From Erigeron canadensis (Eukaryota > Streptophyta > Magnoliopsida > Asterales > Asteraceae), in contig NC_057765.1 of the NCBI RefSeq assembly GCF_010389155.1, positions 43,729,559-43,793,558 of the forward strand: 64,000 nucleotides of DNA, given 5' to 3'. The notes under the pieces are model-generated. The model did not search any database, was not told the origin of the DNA, and saw only the letters and a program-made list of their open reading frames with translations. Each line of letters begins with the position of its first letter. Within the stretch, counting starts at the first letter, position 1. Both the position numbers and the translations under genes were made by a program. Positions 45,397 through 57,850 of the stretch are shown here, piece by piece.

Positions 45397-48300
45397 CTAC
45401 ATGCCCCATATACCACGAGCAGTTGCTATTTTGCTGTTGGGCTTCGATGTTAATTCAAACAATATCCTAGCAAATGTATCTGAATATTTTCCATCAGAAA
45501 ACAGTATTTCTGCAAATGCGTTTTCATAGGCTAGGAGCAGGGGACGGTTTTGTGGTTCAGACACTAAGCTCTCTAGTATCATTGCTGCTTTTCTACACAC
45601 TTCCGGTACTGGATGTGGTCCTTTGATGACTTTTAGCAACCGGTCTACCGCCCTGACCAGTTCAGATGAAAGCATAAGTTGAGTTTACTGTTTACATAAT
45701 TGGGCTGAATAACAGATCAAGCCATTTTTTATAACCATGGCAAAACAAGTTATCATTGGTGTGAGCTGTGTTATGACTGTGATAAACAGAAACACTATTT
45801 GTTCAAAACGGATTATCTTTCTATAGATAATTTGTATTAAAAATGATATGAAAATTGAAAACTAAATGGGTACCACACTACCACAAAATCTACTTTGTAT
45901 CAAATACACTTTGGACAGCCTTCAACCAGCTTCTGCTTTTACCCATTTCCCTTTAGCTAATTGTTGTTATATTTTTTACCCACTTGAAAAGTCGGAGATA
46001 ATAAACACCCAAACCAACCCATTTGTAAGCAAATGGGTAGATGTTGTTACTTCTAATATTCAAGAGATTTACTCATGCTTTTTTAACCTTTGAACAATCC
46101 TGAAGTACCTGTTATAAAGCTTCTCTCTTGACAGCTAAAAGAATTGTGCTTAGTGGTTTATTATGTCATTTTCTTAAAAGTTGATACAGTCAGTTTCATA
46201 AAAAAAAGATTCAAAAAGAGAGAACAGACCTCAGTATCTTGCTAGAACACCCAATGTTAGATCTTTAATTGGCAAGATAGTGTATTTTGCCTCAAAACTC
46301 AAAAGTCTAAGACGTTCTTTATGGCATTGGATATATACAGTCCCAACAACCATTCAATATTCATAACTTATTTCAATGTCTATCTCACTTTCCAATTTTA
46401 ATATAGAAAGAAAACAGGAGGTCCCCCTACAAAACCAACTCACCACGAATCACGACCTGACTAACGCAAGCCAAGATTAACGAATATTGTAAATTCATTA
46501 TATAGAATTATACTGTCATAATAGTAGTATGAACCAAGTGTAAGGGTCGCTTCAGGCTATATTTTATCTAGCAACCTCAAAATGATTAGTTTGATCAGAA
46601 ACAAGTAAGACTGGTCAAACGGGTTGGAATCATCCAAAGTAAACTTTAGATGAGAGAAAATCATCCTAAAATCAAGATTCAAGAAAACAGGAAGCTTTTC
46701 GTTATCGTATTTAACATGCTAGTTATTCTTGAGAAATGCTAGAAGTGGGACCAAAAGTCTAATGGGTCAACTCAATCCGGCCCGTACTTGTGATTTGCTA
46801 GGCGCCTCCCATTTTGCAACAATAACCTTTCTAAATATAGTTATATAACCATTCAATTAAAGGTGTATTTACACAGATTTTGTATTTGCTTGAGCTAGTC
46901 TACTAAAAATGTTTCTAAGTGAGGCATTCAACTTTTAATGTTCAAAGAAAGTAAATAGAACCTCTTACCATCGTTCACCAGCAAGCTTCAATCGGCAGTC
47001 CATATTAACTTCAGCAAGGTTATAAAGTGCACCCACAGCAGCAGCTTGTGCATCCACAGCTGGCATGCTCAAAAGATCAACCAATCGCTTGTAGATCTGT
47101 ACAAGCGACTAAATGTATTAAAATAAATATAGCTGAAAAACAATACCAAATACCACAATAGATAAAAGCAAAAGCAAACCTGTGGTGCAAACGGAAGAAG
47201 AAAGGGTTCATTGTCAGGATTTATTATAATACGCCCAAGTAACTCAGCGGCCGCACAATGCCATGTTTTAAAAGTAGATCCCAATACTCCCATGATGGCT
47301 TGAACAGCACGTTTTTCTCTTTTTTGACAAATTCCAAAAAGATTTCATAAGCATGTTGCATATGGTTATACGTCCTATGTTAAAAACTATAACGTAAAAT
47401 GACAGGTTGGATACTAACATAATGGGTGGTCTAATTTGCACAGAAGACCTATTTTCCAATAATAGCACTTGTATAATACATAACTAGTACGGCGAGCATA
47501 ATTATATATATTCATTAGTAACCTTTACGTTACAAAACTCGTATGGAAATGATGGAGTAGTTGTGATAGGGACCTGCCCTGGAGCCCAACAGATTCAAGC
47601 CCAAGTCTCCTAGACCCGAGCCCAAGTCAGAAGTGGATTAATTTGGCCCAGTTGGAGTGTCAAAACACTTAATCGCTTGCACCAGTTTATTCCCCACGTT
47701 TTGTTCCACAGCATTTAGTTGTTATTTTAATTTTATTAAGTGTCCTAATATCTTTTATTTTGAAGTTTTCAAAATTGTTAGTTTCATTATTCTACAAGTG
47801 TAAGGAACGTGGGAGGTAGTGCTTTGTTAGTTTTTTCTTTTTCATTATTAGGTACTGGGAAAAAGGGGAATGAAAGACAGATTCGATTTCCTGAATTTTA
47901 TTCTCTATTTTGGAGGATATTTTCCATTGCTATTCTAATTTCTTGGCAGGAGGTTAGGAGGTGATCTTTGGAAGTCTAATTCTAGTTCTCGTGGTGTGAC
48001 TGTATCGGGAATTCGAATTGGAGATTCTGCCTAGCGATTACTCTAGAGTGGTGTGTCTGTATCTCGTAAAGAATCGTTGTAGTTTGTGTTTGGTTTCGGG
48101 TATTGCGATCAGATTATAAGTTGATTGCCATCAAATTGCGTCTTTGGTGGTGTAATGTTGGGTTGCTTATGATAAAAAGCATGCTTTAAAAAAGAAAATT
48201 TGGAATGTTTTATGCACTAAAATTCATTTTGGGCATCTTTGACCCGGGTATTTTCATTCCACCCGTTTGAACCAATAACGATAAAACCAGAATACCTCCA

Positions 48301-51300
48301 TGCACAAGTAAATGGAAAGATATCGCCACCAAAATAAACCAAAAAAGTAGTGAAGGAACTATAGAGATTCTTACGTGATCTTGATGTAGGAAGGCTTTGA
48401 TGAACTGAAAATTCGAAGGTCAATAAGTGGAGCCAAATTCACAACTGTCTCGAGACAATTTGTTACCAGTTCCTCATCCTCTGTGAACAATGTAGAAGTG
48501 ATATTAGTCAGATACATACAAAAGTCATTTTTATCAATGGACAAATTATATAGACCCTTTAATTTGTATATAGGTTGTTATCATAGAAAAAGTTGTAAAC
48601 ATCGCTCAAAAAAGGTTAAGTTCTAGATCAAAGATACCAACTAATCAATGATAGTTGCATACAAACCCATTATATTATTGTTTCATTAACTAAATTAAAA
48701 TAAAAAGTTTATTCTGGGCGCATGTATGCTTACACTTCTTTAAGTAAAATGCATAGCTCACAAATTGCTAATGTGATATTACAGTTATCTTTTTAAGATA
48801 AATCCATTTGAGTATAATATCACTATTATATATCGTTCAATGCATCACCACGAGTTTGACCTTTAAATAGAAGTTATTTACAATTTAATTGTTAAAAGAA
48901 AAATTTAAGTTATAAAAACTTGATAATGACTTGTGTATTTTTATATCAAGAAAGAAAATTTTTTGTTGTAAGATTCAGACTGAGTTCTAGAGGAACAGTG
49001 TTATTTTCATCTCATACTTACAAACATGATGATCTAGATTACTAGGGGAAAATGTAATGTTTTCTATTTACCTGTACAATGGTCCTCCATGCACTGGAAG
49101 ATTGTCTCCAGGCAATGGCGATGCTGGCCCATAATGATTTCATTTTCAGGCATAAAAGAGAAATTTCGAAGAATATTGGATGCAGCAACAGCACACTGCT
49201 GCTTTTCAGTGCGGCCCTCGTCATCTAAATTAAACAGACCATCCTCAGCAAGCCACCATTCAGAAGGTTGAGATTTGGCAGCTTTTTTCTGAGCAGAAAC
49301 CTCCAAAACAGACGCAGATCCAATGCTGCCGTAAATTATAGAAACAAATACTAAGTTGTATTGACGGCAACACACAAGAATCTGAAAGCATAAAGAAGAA
49401 AAAGGTTGCACAAGAAACTTACTTTGAACTGGGCACATCATTTGAGACTAAAGCTTTATACTCATTTCCAAATCCAGTAACAACAGAGTTAACACCTAGT
49501 GACCTTGTTCTTGGTGTCTTTACAAGCTCTCTTGGAAGAGCGATATCACGCCAGTCATCTATCTGCCCTTGTTGAGCATCCAAAATATATTAAAAACAGC
49601 AATCTTCAAAAATAAAAAGAAAAATAGGATGATTAAAATGTGAGGCTACACAAGCGCGGTCACATACAACTTGGAGAAGAGCATCAAGCAATCCAGGTAT
49701 CTTTGCCAATGGAGTTGCATCCTTGCGCACTTCATCTTTCTCTTTAAACGAAAGCAGAGTTAGGCTATTTAGTGCCCATGTTAGCTCGCTCTTTAATCCA
49801 CTTTGAAGTGCAAGAACAATCCGTTTATTATTTTGGTCTACAAAAGAGAAATAAGAATTGCATCAAAATTTTGGAGAAGTTTTGTTATAAAAAAAATATT
49901 AAACTACACTAAACTAAAGAAACAGCATTTCAGTTTTCATCCCCGCCACATTGAAAAGGCTACAGATTATGAACCTCAAAATGAATCATTATGAGCCAAA
50001 CTAGCAAGACTTCAAAACATGATAAGCATCCTTCTATGCACGCTTCCATGTAAAGTTAATTCCTTAAATTAATTCCAATCTTTCAGAATTCTCATCACTG
50101 CTTCCGATATGTCAGTATTAGGCTCTTAGCATGTCCTTGCTTCTTCTAACTCCCTCTAAATATCACATCGGAAATGTCCATATCATCTGAAATAATAGTA
50201 TTGATCCCTATAAATTGGATCCACTACTGAGTATATTCAAAATATTCACATCTTCCAACCTATTCACCCTTGTGTATATACACGTCCAATTATGCTATAT
50301 ACCCTCACTCGTATCCTAGTATACTAGAAAATACTAATATAAAGTATATAGACAAGTAAAAGAAGGTGGGTATGGTGCTGAAGACAACAAACAATTGCTT
50401 CAAGAAAAGCAAAAATAGAGTAACAGTTAAAGAACAGAACAGAATTACATAGCGGCACCAACCAACATCTTATCAGCTTTTTTTTTAAAATGGGTTGCAA
50501 CATAGTAATAAAGAAAAACTATTTTTAGAATCTGCTACCATTTTAAATCCAACGAAGTTGGACTCTAGACCCACCACACTCTTTTGTTAAGGCTTAAAGC
50601 TAAACCAATGGATATCCGTAATCATCTCACACAAAAGCCAGCTCTGCAGAACACCAATCAATTAGATAGCCTCTCTCTGAGAGTCGGTTTCTATTCAATT
50701 AATCAAAAGGTAACACCTTGGACATAATGGCTCCTTATGTATCTGCTATCAACTAACTTATGCCCTAGCCACTTAAACCCTAATACGTGTTCGAACCAAT
50801 AGACATCAGCACGCATTCTTTAATAAACTAACCAACACTTATGACGCGACGCCACCAACCCGGTCACATTCATGTCAAGTAATCCAAATTTACTTAAAGT
50901 TGAAACTCTTAAACCCTAATCTCTCTTCCAGAGATACAATCCTATCCTATGCATTAAAATATCGTGTACGTAAATTTGCAATAACTGTGATTCTGGAAAG
51001 ATCTGTGAATGTTTTTCAAAATCTTGATACATAAAATAAACCTAAATACAAGCTAGCTAAAAAGTTTATAAATTTATTATTTATCTATATATTATATTGA
51101 ACAAAAGTAAAGAATTCTAAATTGAAAGAAAAATTAAAATTAGGGTTTCGAAATGAGGGACTGATTTACTGACCAGCGAAAGCGGAGTGAACTTGAAGCG
51201 ATGGGCCAAGAAGTGATAACGGCGCATTGGAGTCCGCTGCCAATGCAGCGACGGCCATGTTGCTGGCGGTGCTGCCAACTGGACGGCCTCTCTTCGCCGC

Positions 51301-51357
51301 CGGTGTACCGGAGCCGCCGGAAGCGCCGGCTTGTTTAGCTAACTCTCGTTTCTGCAT
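45397..51357 (-). CDS. LFR: LFR, armadillo-repeat subunit of SWI/SNF chromatin remodelling complexes
   Basis: Eight minus-strand exons, 51174-51357, 49668-49837, 49423-49562, 49072-49325, 48375-48480, 47180-47318, 46969-47096 and 45397-45652, all with GT-AG borders, give an unbroken 458-residue protein. It starts MQKRELAKQAGASGGSG with a Gly/Pro/Arg-rich GKRGRP-like patch. Next come QSGLKSELTWALN and DDWRDIALPRE, a WW-EDGLFNLDDEGR acidic linker, CAVAASNILRNFSFMPENE, and armadillo repeats. It ends TSKPNSKIATARGIWGM. This order and ending match Arabidopsis LEAF AND FLOWER RELATED. LFR is nuclear and binds BRM/SYD-type SWI/SNF ATPase complexes that control leaf and flower development. Four introns exceed 500 bp, and intron 5 (47319-48374) holds an LTR-like insertion. 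No lesion seen. The exon joins were worked out by eye. Confidence 0.93.
47562..48150 (+). mobile_element. Possible solo LTR or LTR remnant in LFR intron 5
   Basis: The block opens with TGTGATAGGGACCTGCCC and is less AT-rich than its surroundings. Long T-rich stretches and a 'CGGGTATTGCGATCAGATTA' part near the end look like a plant gypsy LTR. I did not find a clear CA end, a primer binding site or a target duplication. It is fully intronic and should be removed by splicing. Confidence 0.35.
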
Positions 51358-51802
51358 CTCTCTTTTTTGGTTACGCCAAAAGTGTAACGGGAGTACGGGA
51401 CTAGTTGATTTATTTATTAAAGTTCGTTCTTTTAAATTATAACTATAACTATATAACTATGTATATGTATGTAACTATGTATTTTTAAATTTTATCAATG
51501 CAACAAATTATTTGAATTTAAAATGTATCTATCTATTATAAACATGACAAGATTAAAGTTTTCCATGGAAATTATGCTAATGGGTTAGAAAAAATACCTT
51601 TATGGATTGACGAATATGTATCGATTTGAAACGAATATCGAGTCTCTACAAAACAAAACAAATAGTTATGCATCACCAAACCAAACTCCCAACTTTTACC
51701 TAGTTAACAAAACAAAACATATAGTTATGTCGTTTCATCAAGTAACTTGAAAAATCAAACCAATTTTTGCTTGCTATCTTGCGTCTAGAGATAAAAAGTT
51801 AA
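51358..51802. other. 5' flank of LFR
   Basis: Contains the promoter side of LFR, read toward the minus strand. No clear TATA box within the first 150 bp, as is common for housekeeping-type genes. 51794-51802 is the target-site copy of the next MITE. Confidence 0.3.
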
Positions 51803-52089
51803 GGGATAAGTATCATGTAATATAACAAACTTTGGACGAATGTATAATAAAATATAACTAAAGTTGTGTATATTATATGTAAACAAATCAAAAAAATGTT
51901 TATTGTATGTAAGAAAACATACGTGACAATCATATAGAGGTGCTACTTGTTAGATTTTAATTGGTTGAATACATTTTTTACATACAATAAACATTATTTC
52001 GAGTTGTTTACATATAATACACACAACTTTAGTTATTTTCTACTATAGACATTCGTTTCAAAATTTGTTACATTCCAAGATATTTATCC
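51803..52089. mobile_element. 287-bp Mutator-type MITE, inverted copy of 8742-9029
   Basis: Starts GGGATAAGTATCATGTAAT and ends with TTTATCCC. The asymmetric centre is the reverse complement of the one in the 8.7-kb copy (here GACAATCATATAGAGGTGCT, there GACACCTCTATATGGTTGTC). The flanks AAAAGTTAA and ATAAGTTAA match at 8 of 9. Confidence 0.78.
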
Positions 52090-52200
52090 CATAAGTTAAT
52101 GATATAGTTTTGTTTTCTTTTTTTCCCTCAAGCTTCGAGGAACAAAAAAAAAACGAATGACATATAATGATAATATATATGTTATGTATATATCTATCTA

Positions 52201-52531
52201 GGGGTGAGATATTTTGAGACCACCTCTTATTTTAGGACCAATTATGACCATTGATTTTTGTACACCATCATCATCTACTACGATATACAAGACTTTTTTG
52301 TAAAAACACTAAGACTTTCAGTCGATGGGCCCACCAGAACATCATGTGTAACTTACACATGTGTAGGCTAACTTACACATGATTTTTCTGTGAGCCCATC
52401 ACTGGAAAGTCTTAGTATTTTTACAAAAAAGTCTTGTATATCGTAGTAGATGATGATGGTGGTGTGTAAGTTATGAAAATCAATGGTCCTTTTTTGGACT
52501 TTTTTTAGTTGGTCTCAAAATATTTTTCCCC
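52201..52531. mobile_element. 331-bp hairpin MITE
   Basis: Nearly the whole element is a palindrome. TATTTTGAGACCA at the left pairs with TGGTCTCAAAATA at the right. 52265-52310 (CATCATCTACTACGATATAC, then AAGACTTTTTTGTAAAAA) pairs with 52405-52460. The centre carries CATGTGTAA/TTACACATG words. It is flanked on both sides by TATCTA within a TA/TC-rich stretch. Confidence 0.7.
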
Positions 52532-52589
52532 TATCTATATATATATATTTATACTACATTATAAAGCATTTGTTCCCTCCATTTTTTCA

Positions 52590-52725
52590 ACTTTATACAA
52601 GTAAAAATCCCAAAATACTCTTATCACTTATTCATAATATCCTTAGAATAAATCTCACTCTATGACATATCACAATTTATGACCTATATCACCATACCAT
52701 CTTACCGCGACAACGCGTGAATACT
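52590..52725 (-). repeat. GCGCGTTGCGG-family repeat, inverted partial copy
   Basis: TCACTCTATGACATATCACA, then CACCATACCATCTTACCGCG and ACAACGCGTG, is the reverse of the head of the family. Only about 135 bp remain. Confidence 0.5.
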
Positions 52726-55240
52726 TACTTTCATATATATGTATATATATATATATTTAGTAGGTCAAGGTTATTATTTGAAAAAATATTATATTATAAT
52801 TAGGTTAAGATTATTAATTTTAGAATTATATTATATATTATAATTATATTAGGAAAAGGTTATCAACCTAAAGATAAAAATTATTTTATTAAAAAATAAA
52901 CTAGAAATACATTTTTCAATCAAAATTTACGTCACATATTCCTTAAAAAAAAATTCAATCATGTTTTAACATATTAGAGTATATATATTAATATTAATAT
53001 TAATAACTAGATTAACCCCCTACATCGTACAGGTAAAAAAATGGTGATGTAATAATAGTATGTCAAGACTATAATTTTTTTTTAATACCATAAAGTAAAT
53101 ATGACACAAAAATAGAAACCAAATAAGATAAACGGAACCATTAAATAATATTTATTTCAACTGTAATTAGAAATATACAAATACTTCTGTAAAATCATGT
53201 TAGTTGTAGCATTGGTACAACCTTCATTTTGTCCAATTCTAGAAGCTTCAAACTGTTTGTTGCTCTCAACTCATGAAAGGTTGACATATAAATGACCATG
53301 ACTAAAACCGATTTTCAAATGGGTAATCGAACATCTAAGTTCTAACAATGTTTGTCGTTGACATTTGCTAAGGCCTCTGTCAACCCATGACACCATCATT
53401 CCTCTTCCTCACTGTTACATCAACTTTTCTCTCTCCTAAATTACTTCTTCCTCACTCACTACCAACCCTACCTCTTACTCACCTCTTTCTCAACTTTTCT
53501 CTCTCCTTTTCTCTATCCTAAATATATATAATAAACATATATTTACACTATAAAAACAGACAAACAAAATGCGCCTCTCTCTCTTTCTCGTCGTCCTCAT
53601 TCGACCCAACGAAGCACCTCCATCGAAGAGCTCACGAACCCCTTGCTGCCAACCCCTTCCTCGTCAATGGCTTTGAGAAAGAGCCCACGAAGGGGTCGTT
53701 GGCTTAGGCCTAATAGTCATCGCGAAATAAAAGTTAATTTTCTGAAATTCTAAATTTCGAGTTTTATGCCCTTTTATTCTTGAGCTAATAAGAATAGATA
53801 TATTTTTTTTCAGATCATGTAAAATATGAGAGAAAAAATTTTTAACGCAAAAATAACTAAAAGAATCCTTTCGAATTATATCAATATATTTTCATTTTCA
53901 TCTTGTGAAAACAACTCAATAAACCAACTTATTTTAACATCATATGCATTTTTTTTTCCATATCTGAAAAATTGTCAAGAACATAATGTTAATAAGATGA
54001 AACAACTCGACGACCCAAAAATAAAAATCAATTACTAGAAGATCTTTAGTTTTAAAAAAGTCTCAAAATAATTTAGGATAAAATATCTCCACGTTAATAA
54101 TAGCTTATTGACAACGTCTTAGACCTTGGGAAAAACCACTAAAGTTCGAATATCAATTTCTAAAAATTTTATGAGTGGATTATGGGGGTGGGGTTGTTTC
54201 GAGAGTCTTGGGTTTCATCTCAAATATGTGTGGTTTGAGCTCTATATACTGTCTAATTAGATGTTATTAGAGTGTTTTGAATATTAACTGCTAACTCGTT
54301 GTTCGATAAGAATAAATAATATATGTGGACGTTTGAACTTTTATCCATTTTAGAAAGTAGAAAGAAAGAAAAAATTTCATGAAAGTTTATATACTTTGAA
54401 GAAAATCCATGTGCTTATATACAAGAAATACTCGCCCTTTGAAAACTTGCTAGACCGCTAGAGTATTTAAAAGCACATATATCATGGATGAGCACATATG
54501 ACCGTATGAGTTTTTTTTTTCTTCTTCTTCTTTTTTTTTTGCCTAATATATATAGAGTTAATAATGTCTACCGTTTGATCGAGTAGAATAAATTTCATGC
54601 AAATTTTAGTAGTGGCACGCCAACAGTTGATTTGATATTAGGCTATTAGCTATGCGATGAGTCGATGATAGATCTATCGAATATCGATAGGTAGGTTACT
54701 TGGTGTACGTTGTTTTTTTTCCCCAGCAAATGTAGGTGTGGTTCGTTAATACAAATTAAATATCAATTACTCAATTATAGTGGTAGGTGAATCAATAATA
54801 GGAAATTATTATCCATATATTTTCCAACCAAAAGATAAATAAGTTACAGGTAGATGCTTCGCGAACCATATTCTTAAGGCATTTCGTTGTTCGAAAGCCG
54901 CCCTTACCAATTAACCACCTGTTCATTACCTTTATTTTCTTTTTCTTTTTTTTAAAAAGGTAAATGGGTGGTCTCATGTAATATTTTGGTACCCAAAGCG
55001 CACACCGCATATAACTCATGTCCGGTAAGTCACTATCCTCACACATGGGATCACATAATATAGATTTTCTACTTGACTTTGGCACATTTTGAAACTGTGA
55101 CCTTTAGTATTATTTGTGGGCCTATGTGGTCACATGATTGCGGTACCATTAACGTTTCACCCAATTGGTTTTTCAATTTATTTTTCAGAAACAAATAAAC
55201 ATAGGCAGAGGGTAACACCACCAGACAAAAGTGAACCCGA
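52726..55240. other. Intergenic, no gene recognised
   Basis: AT-rich. 53390-53720 is C/T-rich (TTCTCTCTCCTAAATTAC, TTTCTCAACTTTTCTCTCTC) and may be an old transposon end or leader. Short frames at 53826-54038 and 54792-55085 show no family that I recognise. Confidence 0.3.
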
Positions 55241-55247
55241 CCAAAGC

Positions 55248-55367
55248 ATTTGCGGCGACGTCGCCGTTAATACTCTGACACTGACAGGGGGCCCGCTATT
55301 TTCTCTGCCAGATTTGTCATTACGAACATGGGGGCCCACAGTATTAGCGGCGACGTCACCGCTAATA
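55248..55367. repeat. Two GACGTC-centred near-perfect palindromes
   Basis: The first is TGCGGCGACGTCGCCGTTAA near 55250-55270. The second is ATTAGCGGCGACGTCACCGC and TAAT near 55344-55366. Each pairs with itself over about 20-24 bp, and the two share the GCGGCGACGTC core. The surrounding 150 bp is the most GC-rich non-coding block in this part of the window. An open frame across it (55116-55439) has no recognisable domain. Confidence 0.6.
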
Positions 55368-55439
55368 GTTCCTGGTCGGGGTCTTTTTTTAGCCTGGTGG
55401 GTTTACGCTCGTAAACATATTTACTCAAATTTCATTTAG

Positions 55440-55938
55440 TATATATTATCGGGTCATTCCACATACTATATACTAATTAAGTGTCAAAACTCAAGGTTAC
55501 TCAATATATTTTCTTATATATTATTGTTGAGACTCATAATTTATAAATTGATGGGTTATCACATGTATCATAATATGCTAGTGTAAATTCAAAAGTTTAA
55601 ACTATTTCTTCATGATTGAAGAATTGTACCGTATTACAAAAAACCTTAGGACACTCTAGTCTCTCAATACAAAATGCAATCTAGTCTCTCGATACAAGAT
55701 GTTGAATAGCAAACAGATTAAACTATATATGCAATGAGAAATGATAATCGTAACACACTTTTTGATTAATCTACCACTATCGTGCATCATATACTTCAAA
55801 TTCATCGGATACATAATATATTGAATCTTCCAACATAGTCATTGTAATCTCGAAATATTTGGCATTTACTTTTTAATCATGTATCATACTATTCTAGCTG
55901 AAAAACTTCTAGATATTTCTTTAGCAATCTTTAATATT
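55440..55938. other. 3' flank of the carboxylesterase gene
   Basis: AT-rich, with a small direct repeat 'AGTCTCTCAATACAA...CTAGTCTCTCGATACAA' (55660-55700). The downstream region of the minus-strand esterase gene. Nothing else seen. Confidence 0.3.
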
Positions 55939-56934
55939 TTATGACTTGCTACGAATCACATTGACAAAGCTACATATGTTTTTGCGCAATATAGAAGCAT
56001 TCTTACATGATCTATTATGCAAAAAGAACACATGCCCTGCCCCTTTGCTCTCAAATACCTTCACAACCCCTTTCCACCCACTCTTTTCAACTATTTTTTT
56101 GTAATTCAATCCCCTATCCCTTAACCCATCCTTCTCTCCAACACAAACAAGTATCTTGGAGCAACCCAAACTCGATATATTTGGGTTTCTAGACGGGTTA
56201 AACAACGGGTCATCCAGCCCGTCGACCCCAACAGGGTTAGCTAACATCCACAAATGATCAACAAACGCCTTGTTTTGTTGATGTTTATTAAACTCGGATC
56301 CAATAGGTTCTTTTCCACCGAAAAATGGATGAAGTAGTATAAGACCTTCTAGTTTTACAACCTTACATGGGTCTAACTCTAGCCCGACCCGTATAGCCAT
56401 ATTGTGAGCAATATTTGCACCCACACTATCTCCACATAAATATACGTTATGAAGATCCGCGTAGTCATTTAGCCACGACTCGTGACCATTTCCTTTTAAA
56501 TGTATGGCCACCCATTTCATTGCTTCCCATGCATCCTCGTATGCAATTGGGATAAGATGTTCTGGTGCCAATCTATAATTAACCGAGATTGCGACCATGT
56601 TGGTTTCTGAACTAATTAAGTTTAATGTCGGGTGGTACGTGGAGGAACCGGCACATTCTGTCACGAAACCGCCACCGTGATAGTAAATTAAGGTAGGAAG
56701 TTTCCGATTTTTGTTAGCGCTTTTTGGAATGTAAAGCCTTATAGAAACGTTGGGTGAGATAATGATATCTTTGGATTGGACCCCGGTTAATGGATCCATA
56801 CCCGGTGGGATGATGTCATTTCCTACCAATCTTTCACATCGACCGTTTTTGTGGATTCGTAACCACCCATGGATTTGTAGAGGGATTTCTTCGCTACTTG
56901 ACATATATCGTGAAGGAAAAACATTACTAGTCAT
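55939..56934 (-). CDS. Plant carboxylesterase (CXE, alpha/beta-hydrolase fold-3)
   Basis: Single exon, 331 residues from the ATG at 56934. Upstream in-frame codons to 57048 encode a hydrophobic, AT-rich stretch that is unlikely to be translated. The oxyanion-hole motif is H86-GGGF. The nucleophile elbow is G-D-S170-V-G (Ala is more usual before the last Gly). Asp269 in GEKDGLRDRG and His301 in GAGHVFF complete the triad. Motifs and length fit the plant CXE family, which also includes the gibberellin receptor GID1 and 2-hydroxyisoflavanone dehydratase. GID1 lacks the catalytic His, so this is more likely an active esterase that hydrolyses small esters of specialised metabolites or xenobiotics. 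The substrate cannot be told from sequence. Probably cytosolic, as no signal peptide is seen. No lesion. Confidence 0.92.
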   Translation of the reverse strand: MTSNVFPSRYMSSSEEIPLQIHGWLRIHKNGRCERLVGNDIIPPGMDPLTGVQSKDIIISPNVSIRLYIPKSANKNRKLPTLIYYHGGGFVTECAGSSTYHPTLNLISSETNMVAISVNYRLAPEHLIPIAYEDAWEAMKWVAIHLKGNGHESWLNDYADLHNVYLCGDSVGANIAHNMAIRVGLELDPCKVVKLEGLILLHPFFGGKEPIGSEFNKHQQNKAFVDHLWMLANPVGVDGLDDPLFNPSRNPNISSLGCSKILVCVGEKDGLRDRGLNYKKIVEKSGWKGVVKVFESKGAGHVFFLHNRSCKNASILRKNICSFVNVIRSKS

Positions 56935-57479
56935 ATTGTGATCGATATATGATTGATGGTGATCGAGAAAACAAAAGAGGTTTTTAAAAAAATACATATG
57001 TTTGTGGTTCAGTTCAAATGAATATAAATAAAACAACGTTAGTGTCAAGCTAGCAATTTTGTCAGAGGAAAATAAATGTGGGTTAATGTGTTTTGTTCAT
57101 CATATCATGGGTGCTCCACCCCGGCCCAATACCCTGTTACGTACACCCCTGCTATTAACTCGATCTCATTTCACTGACCCATTATAAAAAAAACAATGTT
57201 ATTGGGTCAGAATTTAACTCTCGCGCGTTTCACTTTTTAAATCTGAAAAAATTGAATTAATTCAAGGAAATAGATACGACTAATATATAAAGAAAGATAA
57301 AGATTGACAAAGTTTAGAAGGCTAAAGGGGTGTTTGGGGTTGCATTTGTTAAAATGGATTTTGCCTTTTCAAAAATGAGTTTTAAAAAAACGTGTCTCTA
57401 CAGTTTTCTCTATGAAAACGCATATAATCACATTTTCAATATATCAAACAATTTTTTTGTTTATTTGCATTTTACAAAC
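56935..57479. other. 5' flank of the carboxylesterase gene
   Basis: Promoter side of the minus-strand esterase. The stretch TATTTATATTC (reverse of 57018-57028) may serve as a TATA element. 57340-57480 repeats words seen near 11170-11300 (TTTTCAAAA, GAAAACGCAT), probably a shared short transposon. Confidence 0.3.
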
Positions 57480-57850
57480 ACGAGAACGGTACCCGCGCGT
57501 TGCAACGACCGTCGAGTTAGTGGCGGTGAGATGATGGAGTGATAGGTCATAGAGTGTGATTGATCATAGAATGCGATAGTTAAATGCTTTAGCCGTCCAC
57601 CCTTGGATTTAAAAATTCGTCGAAAGTATATCGAATGACATTTCTAATGAAGTAGCATGAAATTTTAAGAACACCCATATAATTTTTATAATTTATCGAT
57701 GTATGGTTTTTGAGATAAAAGATTTTGAATGAATTGGATGAATAAATGATTTATGTAGAAGAGAGAAAAAAATAATTGGTTAAAATTTTAGGAGAGAGAA
57801 AAGGTCTTAGAGAAATATAGAATCGATACATGGGCATTTTGTGAAAGTAA
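57480..57850 (+). repeat. GCGCGTTGCGG-family repeat, copy 4
   Basis: GGTACCCGCGCGTTGCAACG, then GGCGGTGAGATGATGGAGTG, GATAGGTCATAGAGTGTGAT, AGTATATCGAATGACATTTC and AATTTATCGATGTATGG, in the same order as the 33.7-kb copy. Confidence 0.65.

Noticed and set aside
50000..51160. Hidden extra exon in the long first intron of LFR
   Set aside because: Exon 1 and exon 2 already join to give the expected continuous protein. No conserved frame seen between them.
55116..55439. 107-codon frame across the GACGTC palindromes
   Set aside because: The open frame follows from GC-rich palindromic sequence. No domain or conserved start context.
56935..57049. Extended start (57048) for the carboxylesterase
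   Set aside because: The extra 38 codons are AT-rich, Phe/Leu-rich and unlike CXE N-termini. The ATG at 56934 gives the normal length.
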